Source: Micrasema longulum (Eukaryota > Arthropoda > Insecta > Trichoptera > Brachycentridae). Taken from it: a stretch of DNA of 64,000 bases. A model generated the notes under the pieces. It saw only the letters and a list, made by a program, of their open reading frames with translations, was not told the DNA's origin and did no database searches. The stretch is taken from positions 1-64,000 of the forward strand of contig JAGVSM010000968.1 in the NCBI GenBank assembly GCA_022494885.1, read 5' to 3'. The stretch's first letter is position 1, and every line of letters starts with the position of its first letter. Shown in pieces: positions 1-10,308 of the stretch. Made by a program: the position numbers and the translations under genes.

Positions 1-265
1 TATTTTTATTTGTTAATAGACTATTAAACTGAGCCTTTTTATTTTTACATATCGTTTTATCAGCGCTATGATTTTTTAAAGTTTTGTATTTCTGAAATAA
101 CTCCGCGTGTGACGTCAGAGGTTCTTCTCTGTCAGTTCTTCCGATTGGTTCGTTTACGATAAGTGAAGCGAATATCCTTCACAGCTCTCATATCATTGAT
201 TGGCTCATATGAACCAGTGACGTCGTGTAAAGTAGTGCGTTTTTATTAAAATATTTTTTTCATAC
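1..265 (+). repeat. Repeat family A, copy 1 (TGACGTCA-bearing)
   Basis: Interspersed repeat recognised because it recurs at 41990-42265 (same orientation), 48030-48270 and 50795-51065 (both inverted). Shared landmarks in order: a T-rich start with TTTGTTAATAGACTATTAAA, a stretch around ATCGTTTTATCAGCGC, then ACTCCGCGTGTGACGTCA near 103-118 and CCAGTGACGTC near 215. The two TGACGTCA-type cores sit in roughly inverted contexts (each next to GGTTC or GAACC), so the middle can fold. It may be cut by the window edge. No reading frame is conserved. It could be a MITE, a SINE or an LTR piece; the class is unresolved. Confidence 0.75.
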
Positions 266-694
266 ATTTTCATGAAACTTTTCCGTATCATTTAATGTTC
301 CAATTTTTACCGCGCGCAAGAAAACATTTCTTGTATCCAATTTCCCGTACGGCTGAAGTTCCTCACTGTAATTTCTTATTACAATCATCGTTTTTTACCA
401 CCTCTTCAACTTGGGTTACCTTGTTTTCTTATCGCAAATTTATTGTAAAAATTAGTCGAGAGTATTTGTTCAAAAAATCCACGTATAATTATGAAGCGTT
501 GATAATTTATACTCCTTTTCATGACGTAATAAAGAAATAGTCAGCTTTTTTCTTCAATGAGTCTTGCTACTAACGACTTTTACTTTCAACTTGATGATGT
601 TCTACGTAGATAATTATATATCAATTACATAAACACTATGTATTCGCATGTCTGATTAAAGATTATGTAATTAAGACTTTCTTTTTCTTTGCAG
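266..694. other. No supported feature (AT-rich)
   Basis: AT-rich sequence between repeat A and the acceptor site at 694. An open frame at 295-540 has no recognisable domain and no splice context, so it is not called. If the exon at 695 is real, this is the 3' part of its preceding intron. Confidence 0.4.
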
Positions 695-760
695 AGTGAT
701 GGCGGTCAGCGAATGCATAGATGCCAGTCCAGTCTGTATACTCCTACAATTGCAGCCTAA
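695..760 (+). CDS. Candidate terminal coding exon of an upstream gene
   Basis: A strong acceptor (pyrimidine run then TTTGCAG, ending at 694) precedes a short open stretch. In phase 0 it reads SDGGQRMHRCQSSLYTPTIAA and stops at 758-760. A second phase runs to a TGA at 774-776, and the third closes at once. A canonical AATAAA lies 175 bases past the first stop, which fits a last exon plus 3' UTR, and a separate coding start follows at 1818. No homology is recognised and no upstream exon is in the window, so the frame cannot be fixed. It could instead be a non-coding 5' exon of the gene at 1818. Confidence 0.3.
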   Translation, partial: SDGGQRMHRCQSSLYTPTIAA

Positions 761-934
761 GGATCAATCGACGTGACAAAATACTCCAGCTATGTCGCTA
801 CCGACACAATATATACACACTTTCGTTCTTTACTGAAGATATTTGATAGTGCATCGATCAACACCGAGCCACATACAACTTTCTTTAAATGAAAATCATA
901 AATCGTACTATTCCTTTTCACTTTCAAGATTCTA

Positions 935-940
935 AATAAA
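935..940 (+). terminator. Possible poly(A) signal AATAAA
   Basis: Canonical AATAAA downstream of the candidate terminal exon, followed by T- and GT-rich sequence (about 950-975) as expected of a cleavage region. AATAAA is common by chance in DNA this AT-rich. Confidence 0.3.
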
Positions 941-960
941 AGTGCTATCTTACTTAGTTT

Positions 961-1817
961 TTATATGTGTTTTTATACATAAAACGTGCCATTTTAAACG
1001 GTGTTTATTGTGCCCATTGACCAAAAAAACTAACACTCGATTCACTCAATTGTTTTTTTTGCTCCCAAAACATCTCGTCACTTGATTAGTTCCGGTAAAC
1101 GCTGAGAATTTTCCCCGGCTTCGACTTGCATTATTTTAAATCACAGACCTTCAGAGCAGAATCGATCTCTCGCAAACGTAAAAAATATATTACCTTCGGA
1201 ATGCAAAGAGAAATAGATGACAAAATTTACGGTCAATTGTGTGTTCTTGAAAAGTGCTACGTTATTTTTTCGCGCTGAAAACGAAATCCCTTTTTTACGT
1301 TTTTGAAACTTTTGTACTAAAATTCATTGATGGAACTTTTTAAGCTCGTGTGTGATAGTTCTTAAATAGAGAGTAATAATTAATTCAGTTGAATTTAACT
1401 CCCGAAGTCATCTTAACATTATTTGAACAGTAAAGTGATATATCTAGTTTATTTCTAAAAACGAATTGGATATATTCAACAAATAAATATCATTAATTTA
1501 GTTGAATGCATCGATTAAATTAATTATACATTATTTGAACATTGGATTGTCTAATTTATATCCATCAACGTTTGGGTTTGGTTAACGACGACGAAATAAT
1601 CATACTTCCGAAGTCTCGGCTAGAAAATTACTCTATAATATTAGAACCGTAAAGTGATACTAATTTGTATTCATACGTTTGAACGCGGTTATTTTTAGAT
1701 ATTAAAAATTCTATTAAATTCAACTCCTACAGTTATCTAAACATTGAACAGTGTAGTGGTTTTTTTAATTTATTTTCGTGAATATTTAGACTTGGTTAAT
1801 TCCTAAGTGTAGTGATC
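961..1817. other. 5' flank or 5' UTR of the gene starting at 1818
   Basis: AT-rich sequence without a coding frame. It should hold the promoter and 5' UTR of the following gene, or an intron if that gene has an upstream non-coding exon. No TATA box or initiator can be assigned with confidence. Confidence 0.35.
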
Positions 1818-1982
1818 ATGGCACATAAAGTAAAGAATAACCACTACGTGGCGACTCATCGGCCGAGTACGGGTTCTGGTAACAGGAGTTCACCAGGGTC
1901 GGGAGCATACAATAGAGGTTACTCTACAGATGGGGAAGATTCTCACAGAGCCCCTTCAGACAGAACCCTATCAGAATATATG
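1818..1982 (+). CDS. First coding exon, unrecognised Ser/Pro/Gly-rich protein
   Basis: Exon of 55 whole codons from the ATG at 1818 (start MAHKVKNNHYVATHRPSTGS) to ..TLSEYM, ending at donor ATG|GTGAGA. The frame then closes after ten intron codons. An in-frame GTG at 1812 is not needed. Composition is Ser, Gly, Arg, Pro and Asn rich with acidic YSTDGEDS near residues 35-42: likely disordered, with no signal peptide or membrane segment. It joins in phase 0 to the exon at 2604 across a 621-base intron. Codon usage is clearly more GC-rich than the surrounding DNA, the main argument that this is real. Function not recognised; a cytoskeletal or junctional scaffold N-terminus would be a guess only. 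Confidence 0.75.
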
Positions 1983-2603
1983 GTGAGAATGACTTATTAT
2001 ACAATATTACATTAAACTATTTGCCTTGGGGCCAATTGCATGTAAAAATTATCCTAAAAAGCCAACGTTAAATCATTTTCACGTTTTCGTAAAAATAAAC
2101 TACATGAATAAGGTTTATTAAAGCAGTTTGACGAAAACGTAACAATTATTAAACCTTCAACTTCTTCCTAACTTTTTTGGTGCAACTAACCCTTTATAGT
2201 AATTTAACTTTAGTTAAAAATAATTTTACGATCTCCCGTTTTTCAACTTGCTTGTTCATGAAAAACCTTTAGATATTTTGAAATGTGTGCTTCAAAAATA
2301 AATAAAAATAAAATATTTAGGGAGTATGAAAGATTGGCTGTTTTCACTTTACAAACATATCATATCATTAATAATTTAACAAATAATTTTTAGTTTTTTG
2401 TACGTCTACAGACTATTTACGTTTGTTGGAATGAATTTGGAAAAACATACGAATAACAGATGTTCAAACAAGGGAGAATGGTGAATGTTACACTACTCTG
2501 ATAATAGTAATCAAAGTAGCGAATTGCATGTGAAAACTTATTTTATTGGTTGGGAAAAAGCCTATATTTCATACGGTAATATTTTTCCTCGTTTTTTCAA
2601 CAG

Positions 2604-2770
2604 ACCAGCAATGAGCGGTCTAGCCCTCCCGTAGCTCCAACGCGAAAGCATCGCGCTTTGTCTCCCTCAAGAGGTCCCCCCTCGTCACGGGGACCAGACC
2701 CTCACCTTACGGACAATGGGTCGGACATTTACGTGACCAGCGCCGCTTACAAACCGCCCTCAGAAATCAG
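2604..2770 (+). CDS. Second coding exon of the same gene
   Basis: Acceptor TTTTTTCAACAG ends at 2603 and donor CAG|GTAAGC follows 2770; both match consensus well. The 167-base exon stays open in the phase set by exon 1 and encodes a Ser/Pro/Arg-rich stretch with SPPVAPTRKHRALSPSRG, then a more structured-looking NGSDIYVTSAAYKPPSEI. It ends in phase 2 (after two bases of a codon), so an exon with matching phase must follow. GC content is far above the flanks. RxLSPSRG-type stretches look like possible phosphorylation sites (inference). No downstream exon was recognised in the remaining 61 kb, which implies a very long intron or that the next exon was missed. Confidence 0.75.
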
Positions 2771-3008
2771 GTAAGCAATTTATTTATTTTTTAAATACTA
2801 AAAAGATTTTTTTACTGACAGAATTATTTACCATTAATTGCATTATTCCAGTATTTTTCAATATGTAAATCACCATCAAAGTTCTGCACTCGTAGTAAGT
2901 TTAAAAATGAAAAAACAGGAAATCAGATATCTTATCTTATAGTTACGCCTCCTAATTTATCGTAGTATTTATTATTTAATTTATACTTTCAATTAATTTG
3001 CTATTATA

Positions 3009-3327
3009 CATGGTGTTTATTAAACCCTGTCACATCCGAAACCACGATGATCAGTATGAGCAAGTAGACATATTAGCACATCAAAATATTTTTTTGGATT
3101 AAATATTTTTTTTATTTTTAATATATTAAAAAAAGCAAATAGTTGCTTGCTTCTGCAGGGGAGAAACTAGGGGAGGAGAGGGGGGAGTCTGATACTGCGT
3201 CGCGCTCCCCTCACTTCTCCCGTGCAGAAATAAGCAACCATTTGAGTTTTTTAAATAGGCTAATATGTCTTTTTGCCCATACTGATCATCGTGGTTTCGG
3301 ATGTGACAGGGTTTAAAGAACACCCTG
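3009..3327. mobile_element. Fold-back MITE with TATA target duplication
   Basis: The ends are CATGGTG..CACCCTG, flanked by TATA at 3005-3008 and 3328-3331, so a 4-base target duplication is directly visible. Inverted arms of about 70 bases match closely (for example CACATCCGAAACCACGATGA against its complement near 3285-3305). An inner inverted pair (TTGCTTGCTTCTGCA and its complement) surrounds a purine-rich loop around 3160-3210. Nearly the whole 319 bases can form a hairpin. It lies in the intron after exon 2. No coding capacity. The superfamily is not assigned. Confidence 0.85.
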
Positions 3328-3331
3328 TATA

Positions 3332-6300
3332 TGCATTTTAATAATTTTAAAAGCGACAAATGTATATGAAAAAACACTGATGTAGACAATGCATATTAAA
3401 AATAGATTTAAAAATTAATTTTATTGAAAAGATATCGGGTATTGAAAACATATTAACAAACAAGAATAAGAAAAATAATTCGTATATCGCTAGCCTAAAG
3501 CAACAGCGAGTTTTATCTCAATCAAATTTTGAGATAATCGTAGTTCTAGGTTTGCAAAGGGTCTGAGAAAGTAGATTATAAATACTTTATTTTTAAATAA
3601 GTAAACCATATAACCTCAGTATTTTATTGTTTGAAAACATTAACCATTTAATTTATTTACATATCTGCTTGTTTATATAAAAATTTGAAATATCGGGTTC
3701 GATATTGAAAACATTTTCCATATTGACTAATTTATACGAAAATTCGTTGTCTAATTTGTGTGAAAAGAAATGCTATAAATATCTCCTAGTAAAAAAACAT
3801 AGAGATTTACAAGTTTCAAATTTTATCCGTCGACATTGCACAAAAGGAACTGACCTACATAATTGATTTATTTACAGACTTAAAAGCTCGAAATTATTAA
3901 GCAGTGCAAAAAAGTTTTCTGTGTGAAAGATTATCTTAATTTGTATATTTTAACTGACTTAAACCGTAGCAAGATAGTCTATACGTAGTTATCATCTATA
4001 AAATAAAAAAAGTTTATTGTCTGTCTTCCGGTCACCTTTTTTATCACCTTTGAATAATTTACGTTAAAGCCAATAAAAAAAAATAGAAAATAAAATATCA
4101 CACGCAAATACACTCTCTTAAATCTTTTTATCAGTAGGTATACTGTTATTCCTTTTGAATTAATTACATAGATGTATCTAAAATTCATTCGCAAAAAAAT
4201 GGAGCCATTAAGAATCATGTTGCATTAACTTTTTGCGTAGATTTTTTTTATTAATTCAATATCGTTCTTACACATCTGACCTGGTAGGCTAAAAAAGGCA
4301 TTTTCACACTATTTTAAAACGATCCTTTGAATTTTTTCTATCTTCAGGCGAAAAATGTGTTAAAGATTCATTATCAACAAAATATTAATAACATCTAGTG
4401 GTACATAGAACACTGTATTTTCTATATTATTTACTGAAGTGTATAGTTGTTACATGAACGGAGTGTTTCTACGTAAACTCTTTTTACAATATTTTTTATG
4501 GAAATGTTGTTGAAAATCGAACTTGGAACTTCAAGCAATATAACTAATTGTAACTGTTTCGCCACCGCATAGTATTTACAAATTTTATACGAATGCAATA
4601 TACATACATAAAAAGTTTATTGGCCTAAAATAATTTTAAGGAATCATAAACAATTATTATATTCAATATTTAGAACTTACTACATATAATATACAACAAA
4701 ATTAGGTTCTTAACTAATTTTTATCCTAGGTTTTATTTTTTCTACTAAATTTTTTTGAGTATGACTGTCATAGAATTAAGAATAGTCCAGAAGGAGCGTA
4801 GAATCATATTTGAACACATCGGACTGTGTCCAAAAATCCCCCCACTTTGACCCACTTTGTCTTACTTTTTCCGCGCGTATTCGTAAAGTCGCCGCGTAAT
4901 GTTGCCTGATGGGAAAAAATATGGTCACAACACAAATGTAAGGTAAAAAGAAAGCGATTTGTTGATTAAAATTGATTGACACAACGGAGTAGATAAGTAA
5001 AGGGTCATTTAATAAGAGTAATTGAATTAATGAAATAGGAACTTAAAATATAAAATAAATTTTGTTTGACATAAAACGAATATTTTTATATCATGTTATA
5101 TTTGGTGTTTTAAAGATAATGTCGGTCAAATGTCCAACACGGCGTTGTTTAATCCGAGTTCCAATTTTCATTAGATGAGCAAAGTAGGGTGAAAAAAATT
5201 ACTACCCTGGTAACACTAACGAAATGTTTATTTTGTTTTCTTCAACAATCTGACAGTAGGAAAAATAATTCAATTTTTAAGTCTTGCATTTGCTACTTAC
5301 ACATGCATTTGCTAATTACACATCAAATGTGATCCCATCCTGTTTCTTTAAGATCATAGCAGTATTTCTACACTTTAAAACGACACAACACGGCATAGTT
5401 GAATTCAAATCGGGAGTTGCGTACTGAGCGACGTCTACAAAGAAACTAATGGGTCAAAACGTAAAACTACTATTTTAAGAGTAGTTTAGTCGCTATTATC
5501 ACTTTTGTTACGAGTATATTGTATTATTTAAATTTATGTCGCAATGCCATAATTTATGCAAAAAAGATACCGTAAAAAACATGCGAGTCCTGCCTTCATT
5601 AATTTATTTATTTATTTGACGCACTTATGCAGTCCATTCTAAAGATGGTAAATACAATTTCTTATAATAAATACAGGCACTAATAAAATAAAATACAACT
5701 AAATAAAATTAAAGCTAGGACAAAAAAATAAAAATTACTACCTCAAGACAAGATCCGGTCTATCTTAGTGAATTTTTAAATCTATAAAGACTCACACCAA
5801 AAAAGTCCAGATCTTATCTCGAGTTTACAATACGACACAATCGGGACATTAGTTGAGTAGATACCTAACTACTGATGAATCAAATGCAGAAATCTGTAGT
5901 TTGACTTCACAATTGTTTATTTTCAAATAGTAATTACGTTTTGAAGTGCTATACCGAAAAAATAAGCATACAAGACCTATTGTAGATCGGGCCGGATATT
6001 GTCCGAAGGCATTTAATTCCCCTTTGCACTTACGTGTTATTTAAAAACAGTACCTAATCAACATTTCTAATACTAAATTCATTGTTAAATTGATTTTTAC
6101 TAAATAACGGTAGTGAAAAGCTTTTATTCGAGTGCATCAATACAGAAAAACTCTATCGGTTGGTAATTTCGACTTGTTTGTATATCTTAATTCTGTGATT
6201 GACGTTTTGGACTTTAAAAATGAATTGCCCATGGTGAAAAGCCACCAGAATTATTACTGTAAACTTATAAACTGTACCAAACTTATAAATTGGTTTATAA

Positions 6301-6589
6301 GTGAAGAGATAATTAGGTCGTAGGTTTTTTAAATCTACATACATTCATTTCTTTGTGGTCAAATAACTATTATAATCAAAATGCGTTTATTATGCGATCG
6401 ATTTTAGAAAATAAATATGGCTTTGTTCTCCAATCAATGAATATCTCATAACGATCATTTAGAAACGTAAGTGAAATATAAATACTATCACTTAAACTAT
6501 AAATTGATTAAGGGGCAGTGAGTCCCACAAAAAGTTTAAAGTTAAATATTTTAATTAATGTGGTTGTAAATTAAATAATTTTACTAATC
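3332..6589. other. AT-rich intronic or intergenic DNA
   Basis: No convincing gene. Open frames at 3979-4218, 4776-4982 and 6132-6323 are short, lack domains and look like chance. A TTTATTTATTTATTTGACGC stretch near 5600 resembles the tail of a LINE but has no coding sequence attached. The rest reads as diverged single-copy or very old repeat sequence. Confidence 0.4.
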
Positions 6590-6795
6590 AACTAAAAAAT
6601 GAACAATAAAATTCAATAAATTCCTTACACGTATGAAATCAACCTGGATCCCATTATGTGTGTCTATTATAGTTATTTGTCTTTGTTTTTTTTTTTCTTT
6701 TCGTTTCCAGTTTTATAATAACTGTCTTTTTCGTTTTAGTAGAATATGTACGTTAAAAATAAACGTAAGTTTTTAAAAATAAAATAAAACAAACA
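6590..6795 (+). repeat. Jockey-type LINE 3' end fragment
   Basis: Matches the non-coding 3' end of the LINE at 36610-37931. Shared landmarks are AATTCCTT, then ATCAACCTGGATCCCAT, then TATTTGTCTTTG, a pyrimidine run, and TGTTTTCGTT-like sequence near the end. Only the last part of the element is present, as expected from 5' truncation during target-primed reverse transcription. Confidence 0.6.
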
Positions 6796-6849
6796 AGATT
6801 TCTTCCTTTTTTTTAAAAATGAGCAAAATGAGTTGCGTGATAAAAGTGT

Positions 6850-7058
6850 GATATCATCATTCGCTTTCCGCACACATGGTACATAGGGCACTACATTAGT
6901 ACACCATTATACCCCTATCATCATCGTAATGCAGCGCTCATATATCAAATGAAGGTTAGATGATCAGTCTGACGCTTCAGTTACCAGTCCAGAAACAGTG
7001 AAATATTGCAGTGTTAAACATGGTAGATAAACGCTCCAACCACTATAAAACATCATCA
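6850..7058 (-). repeat. Composite SINE, body (3' part)
   Basis: Minus-strand copy of the composite SINE seen complete at 59260-59575. Recognisable pieces are the 3' tail (CATCATT.. on plus), the conserved ..CCCTATG(C/T)ACCA.. block and the complement of the ACTGATC..TAAGACTGATC region. The copy is split from its 5' module (7346-7495) by the RTE fragment at 7059-7341. Confidence 0.65.
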
Positions 7059-7341
7059 TCATGAGCTCGATAGTCCTGGGTGGGCCTTGGCTGCATCCAG
7101 GAGTCTCCTCCTTTCTTGCCGGTCTGCTGCCCTTCCTCCCCAGTTCCTCACTTTCAACATTTTCGTATCAGCACTTATGCAGCCCATCTATCGCATTTTG
7201 GGCCTTCCTAGTCTTCGTCGCCCCTGTGACACAAAAAGAGTTACTCGGTCTATGGGGTTCTCATCGTCCATTCTAATAATATGGCCAGCCTCCCTCAAGC
7301 GCCCCACCTTGATGGAGTGGATTACATCTGGCGCTCCGTAG
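7059..7341 (-). pseudogene. RTE-type LINE, C-terminal fragment
   Basis: Minus-strand reading gives the end of an endonuclease/reverse-transcriptase polyprotein: AGHIIRMDDENPI near the start, GRRRLGRPKMR in the middle, RLLDAAKAHPGLSSS and a stop at 7059-7061. This GHxxRM..GRPK..AKAHPGL pattern is the usual tail of insect RTE-like elements. One internal stop (after PKMR) shows it is dead. Just past the stop is a (ATG)n-like tail. It sits between two halves of a SINE, so it inserted after that SINE. Confidence 0.75.
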
Positions 7342-7345
7342 ATTT

Positions 7346-7510
7346 CATATAGCTACTACTTCAATACGGGGCGAACTTATCCCACTGGAATTCCATTTTC
7401 AGGATTTTTACCTAAAAGTAGCCATCACGTCGAAAACACTCGTCCAGAGTTCCGGTTCTATTTCACACTGTATTCTTAATTTCTCCTGGACACAGAAAAT
7501 GTAACTATGA
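7346..7510 (-). repeat. Composite SINE, 5' module
   Basis: Complement of the module that reads TGTGAAATAGAACC, then GGACGAGTGTTTTCGA, then GATGGCTACTTTTAG in other copies (59262, 32310, 42600, 56690). It completes the interrupted SINE at 6850-7058. Confidence 0.65.
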
Positions 7511-7639
7511 TAAGACAACCCATTTCATTTATTGTTATGTGAACGCAACGATTATTAAAATATTTAAATGAGAAACTTACAAGATCCGATTCAAATACCT
7601 ATTTTTTTTCATATTTTTTTAAAATAAAAAAATACATTT

Positions 7640-7817
7640 AAAATACATTTTCAAGCACCACAACAGGCCAGAAGGCCCAATTACAGTGGAGAGTTACAAC
7701 ACAGAATACCCAGGCTAGTGAAAACTCACAATTAAATTTTTGTGTTCTCACCGGGAATCGAAGCCGGAACCTTCCATGCGTGAGTCAAGCGTCTTGACCA
7801 CTACACCACGGAGGCCA
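7640..7817 (-). repeat. tRNA-derived SINE, type 2, copy 1
   Basis: Minus-strand copy of the element at 39596-39775. The head contains a pol III A-box-like TGGTGTAGTGGTCAA and a B-box-like GGTTCxATTCC, followed by a body ending ..AGGCC(..)TGGCCTGTTGTGGTGC. Acceptor-stem halves do not pair, so it is a SINE and not a tRNA gene. Confidence 0.8.
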
Positions 7818-8354
7818 CTGTAGTACAGGGGTTCCCAAAGTGTGCGCCGTAGAAAGTAAAGAGGGGCGCCGCACAGTGTTTCGTTTCATACAAGCTAGAA
7901 ACTAAAAATTCTGAATGTACTTTTAACTCACGTATGCGATTCATTTAATCCTAAAAAGAGGTTTTTTTTATTAAATATGTAATAATAATTATTTTTATAA
8001 AAAATATGTCACATTTTGTTATTTAATAAACGAAATAAATTTTCTGGAAATTGATATCTGCATCCAATAATGTATTTAAGGATCATAAATAATTGAAATT
8101 TTTACTTTAATTCTATTGACTGATAAATCGGTCAACCTATAAAATAAATCATTGAAAATTATATTAGATACTTGGGCATAAAATAAAGATTTCACCCGAG
8201 AGAACTAATCTGCCTTCACTTGTTTTGTCAGAATAACCATTTTACAGCTGATTTTATTATGTTAAACATGACAACTGAAAGGGTTTAAATAAACTTAAAA
8301 GTTTGACATTGTAAGGAACACAGAAGTGAGGCAACGGACACAGCAACCCTTGGT

Positions 8355-8630
8355 ATCTACTGTCATCCAAGGTGTTTTGGCTGGTAAGGCCATGTACTAC
8401 GTATGCCTTCCGAGAGCCTTAACCATGCTTGCCTATGTTACAAGGCATCAGGTTCTTGGCGTCCTGGTCGTCCACTGTTGACAATTTGTGGGCAGTTTGC
8501 GTCAGAGTTGCGGTACGTGGACTTAACTTGGGAGGATGTACGGGAGGTCGATAGCTTGGCCGGAGGCAGATTATGGAATCCATATGCTCCACATAGGGAG
8601 CGGATATGGTATGATGATGATAAAACTTAA
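8355..8630 (+). pseudogene. RTE-type LINE, 3' coding end
   Basis: Plus-strand frame MPSESLNHACLCYKASGS.. then RPGRPLLTICGQF and LTWEDVREV..PHRERIWYDDD. It shares MPxESLNHACLxYKASGS with the minus-strand RTE relic at 19470-20427, so both come from one family; this copy keeps the true C-terminus. It ends in a GATGATGATAA tail typical of the element. 5' truncated. It appears to have inserted into the hAT element. Confidence 0.7.
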
Positions 8631-8733
8631 AGGTTTTTAAATAAAACATTTGTTATAAGTGATTTTCAAATAGATGTATTTTGAGAAATATAAAAAGAGA
8701 ATGTAATGTAGATAAGCCAAAATAATAAAATTC

Positions 8734-10308
8734 TTATCGAGAAACTCTATTAATACTAATAGAGTTAATTTCACTGGGTTTGGCGCCACAAATATAACAG
8801 GACATGGTTGACTTATTTTCAGCCAAAACGTTGCAAATTTTACCATCTGCCATTGTTAAAAGCATTTTAAATTTTATGGACAATACTACACCTCCAATAT
8901 TAACATAAAAATTTTCAAGTTTTTCAATTGCACCTTGAAGTTTTTCGATTTCAGACTTAGTAGGAATATCAGTTTCTTTAGCGAAAATAAATTTAATAGG
9001 ACGACAATAAGAGGTTGAGGAAGGGCTTAAATTTTGCCAAATTACTATATTAGGGTCATCATTAAGCCTTAGTTGTATTGGAACGAATGACATAATAAAT
9101 AAAAATTCATCTATTGCATGCTCTGTGTGAAATTTCTGTTTATAATTACTATGTCCTGAGCTTCCATTTCCACCCCACTTGCATATAAGAGTCAGTACAG
9201 AACCTGAAGGAACTCTTTCTTTTAAGACTTCTGATTCTACATTTAGCAATCGTTCCACCGTATGATTTAAAATCGCTTGTAGCTGAATTTCTGCACTAGT
9301 TTCCGTTATTTTGACAAATTCCTCGCTCAGGCAACATGCTTCTTTTGCTTTTCTTAAACTATTAAATTCCGGATATATGATGTGGCCGGTTTTTATGGCA
9401 TTTTTACGCATAACTTTGTAGGAATGCGAAGATAATTTACAGTCAACGTATAAACTTAGCGCTTCCTCAATTGTCAATGCCCGCTGTTTGTTTACTTGTT
9501 GACGTTCCCTACGTATTTTTGCTACTTTATTGGGAGTAGCTTTCAAAAATTTATTTAGGAGATCGGCAACTGTGCGTTTTCCTGATGCTCGAATAGATAC
9601 CTGCGTGGCAAACGAAAGTTCTTCAGATGTCTTCGTACTCACTAAATCACGCACTTTTGTCCTTTTGCACTGATCACTGCATGCCCCAAAATCCTTTGCG
9701 GGCCTTCCAGTAGACGTAGATGGTTCATTCATGTCTACTGAAGGACTTTGTCGAAAGTTTTCACATATCAAAATATTTTCACTACCGTCGAGCCACTCAA
9801 TTTTTTTTTTTAACAAATCTATCTAGTTTACAGCCAGATTCGGTCCATTTTCTGCTTATATTTAAACAAATAAGCTTAATTTGATTTTTTAACAGATTTT
9901 CACCACTTGCACTGAGTTCACCGACTTCAAATTTACTAACAATAATATTTAACACTCCTTGAAGCCTTTCTTTCTTCGTCAAACTCTTCCACATCACGTA
10001 CAATTCTCGCCTGTAAATCTCGTATCTGGTACCTGTAAAATACGAAAATAAGATAGATGCAACTTCGTGCGGTAAAATATCGAAACTGTAATGAATTAAC
10101 AATAAATTGGTCTATTGAAAAATAAAAATAATATTTTGCTACTTTGATATACTCTCCGAGATAAATTCTCGAGAAGTTAGAAATTGATATTTTTTTAACT
10201 ACTGAAAAATACATGAGTTAAATTATTGTTTTTTTTAAATACCTAAATGAAATACATTAAAATATTTAAAAAAAAACCATACAACATACCTTCCAAAATA
10301 GCTTCCAT
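8734..10308 (-). pseudogene. Transib/RAG1-like transposase, spliced 5' exon, frameshifted and truncated
   Basis: Minus-strand relic of the RAG1/Transib DDE family. Exon 1 (10308-10290, MEAILE plus one base) has donor G|GTATGT. A 257-base intron ends in TATTTTACAG, and exon 2 starts at 10032, joining in frame as ..EGTRYEIYRREL. A run of 11 A's (plus-strand T's near 9801-9811) shifts the frame; one base fewer restores ..DRFVKKKIEWLDG. The long frame (9816-8734, 360 codons) has KWGGNGSSGHSNYKQKF (residues 213-229), CRPIKFIFAKE (271-281), LLTMADGK (319-326) and a CYICG zinc pair (340, 343). In the family, the first catalytic Asp lies in the KWG.DGSSG motif; here it is Asn217. The second Asp (D324) is present. 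The frame stops shortly after the CxxC, so the third acidic residue and the zinc His pair are gone. Confidence 0.8.
8743..8766. repeat. Near-perfect palindrome at the truncation point of the Transib relic
   Basis: AACTCTATTAAT followed by ACTAATAGAGTT is a 24-base inverted repeat with one mismatch pair. It covers the last codons of the relic, just where family similarity is lost, and may mark the deletion or insertion junction. Confidence 0.5.

Noticed and set aside
4776..4982. 68-codon minus-strand frame with hydrophobic start
   Set aside because: No homology, no splice sites, AT-driven composition.
9936..10214. 92-codon minus-strand frame overlapping the Transib relic (..LQARIVRDVEEFDEERK)
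   Set aside because: It crosses the intron; the frame joined by the splice sites is the other one, which continues into the RAG1-like sequence.
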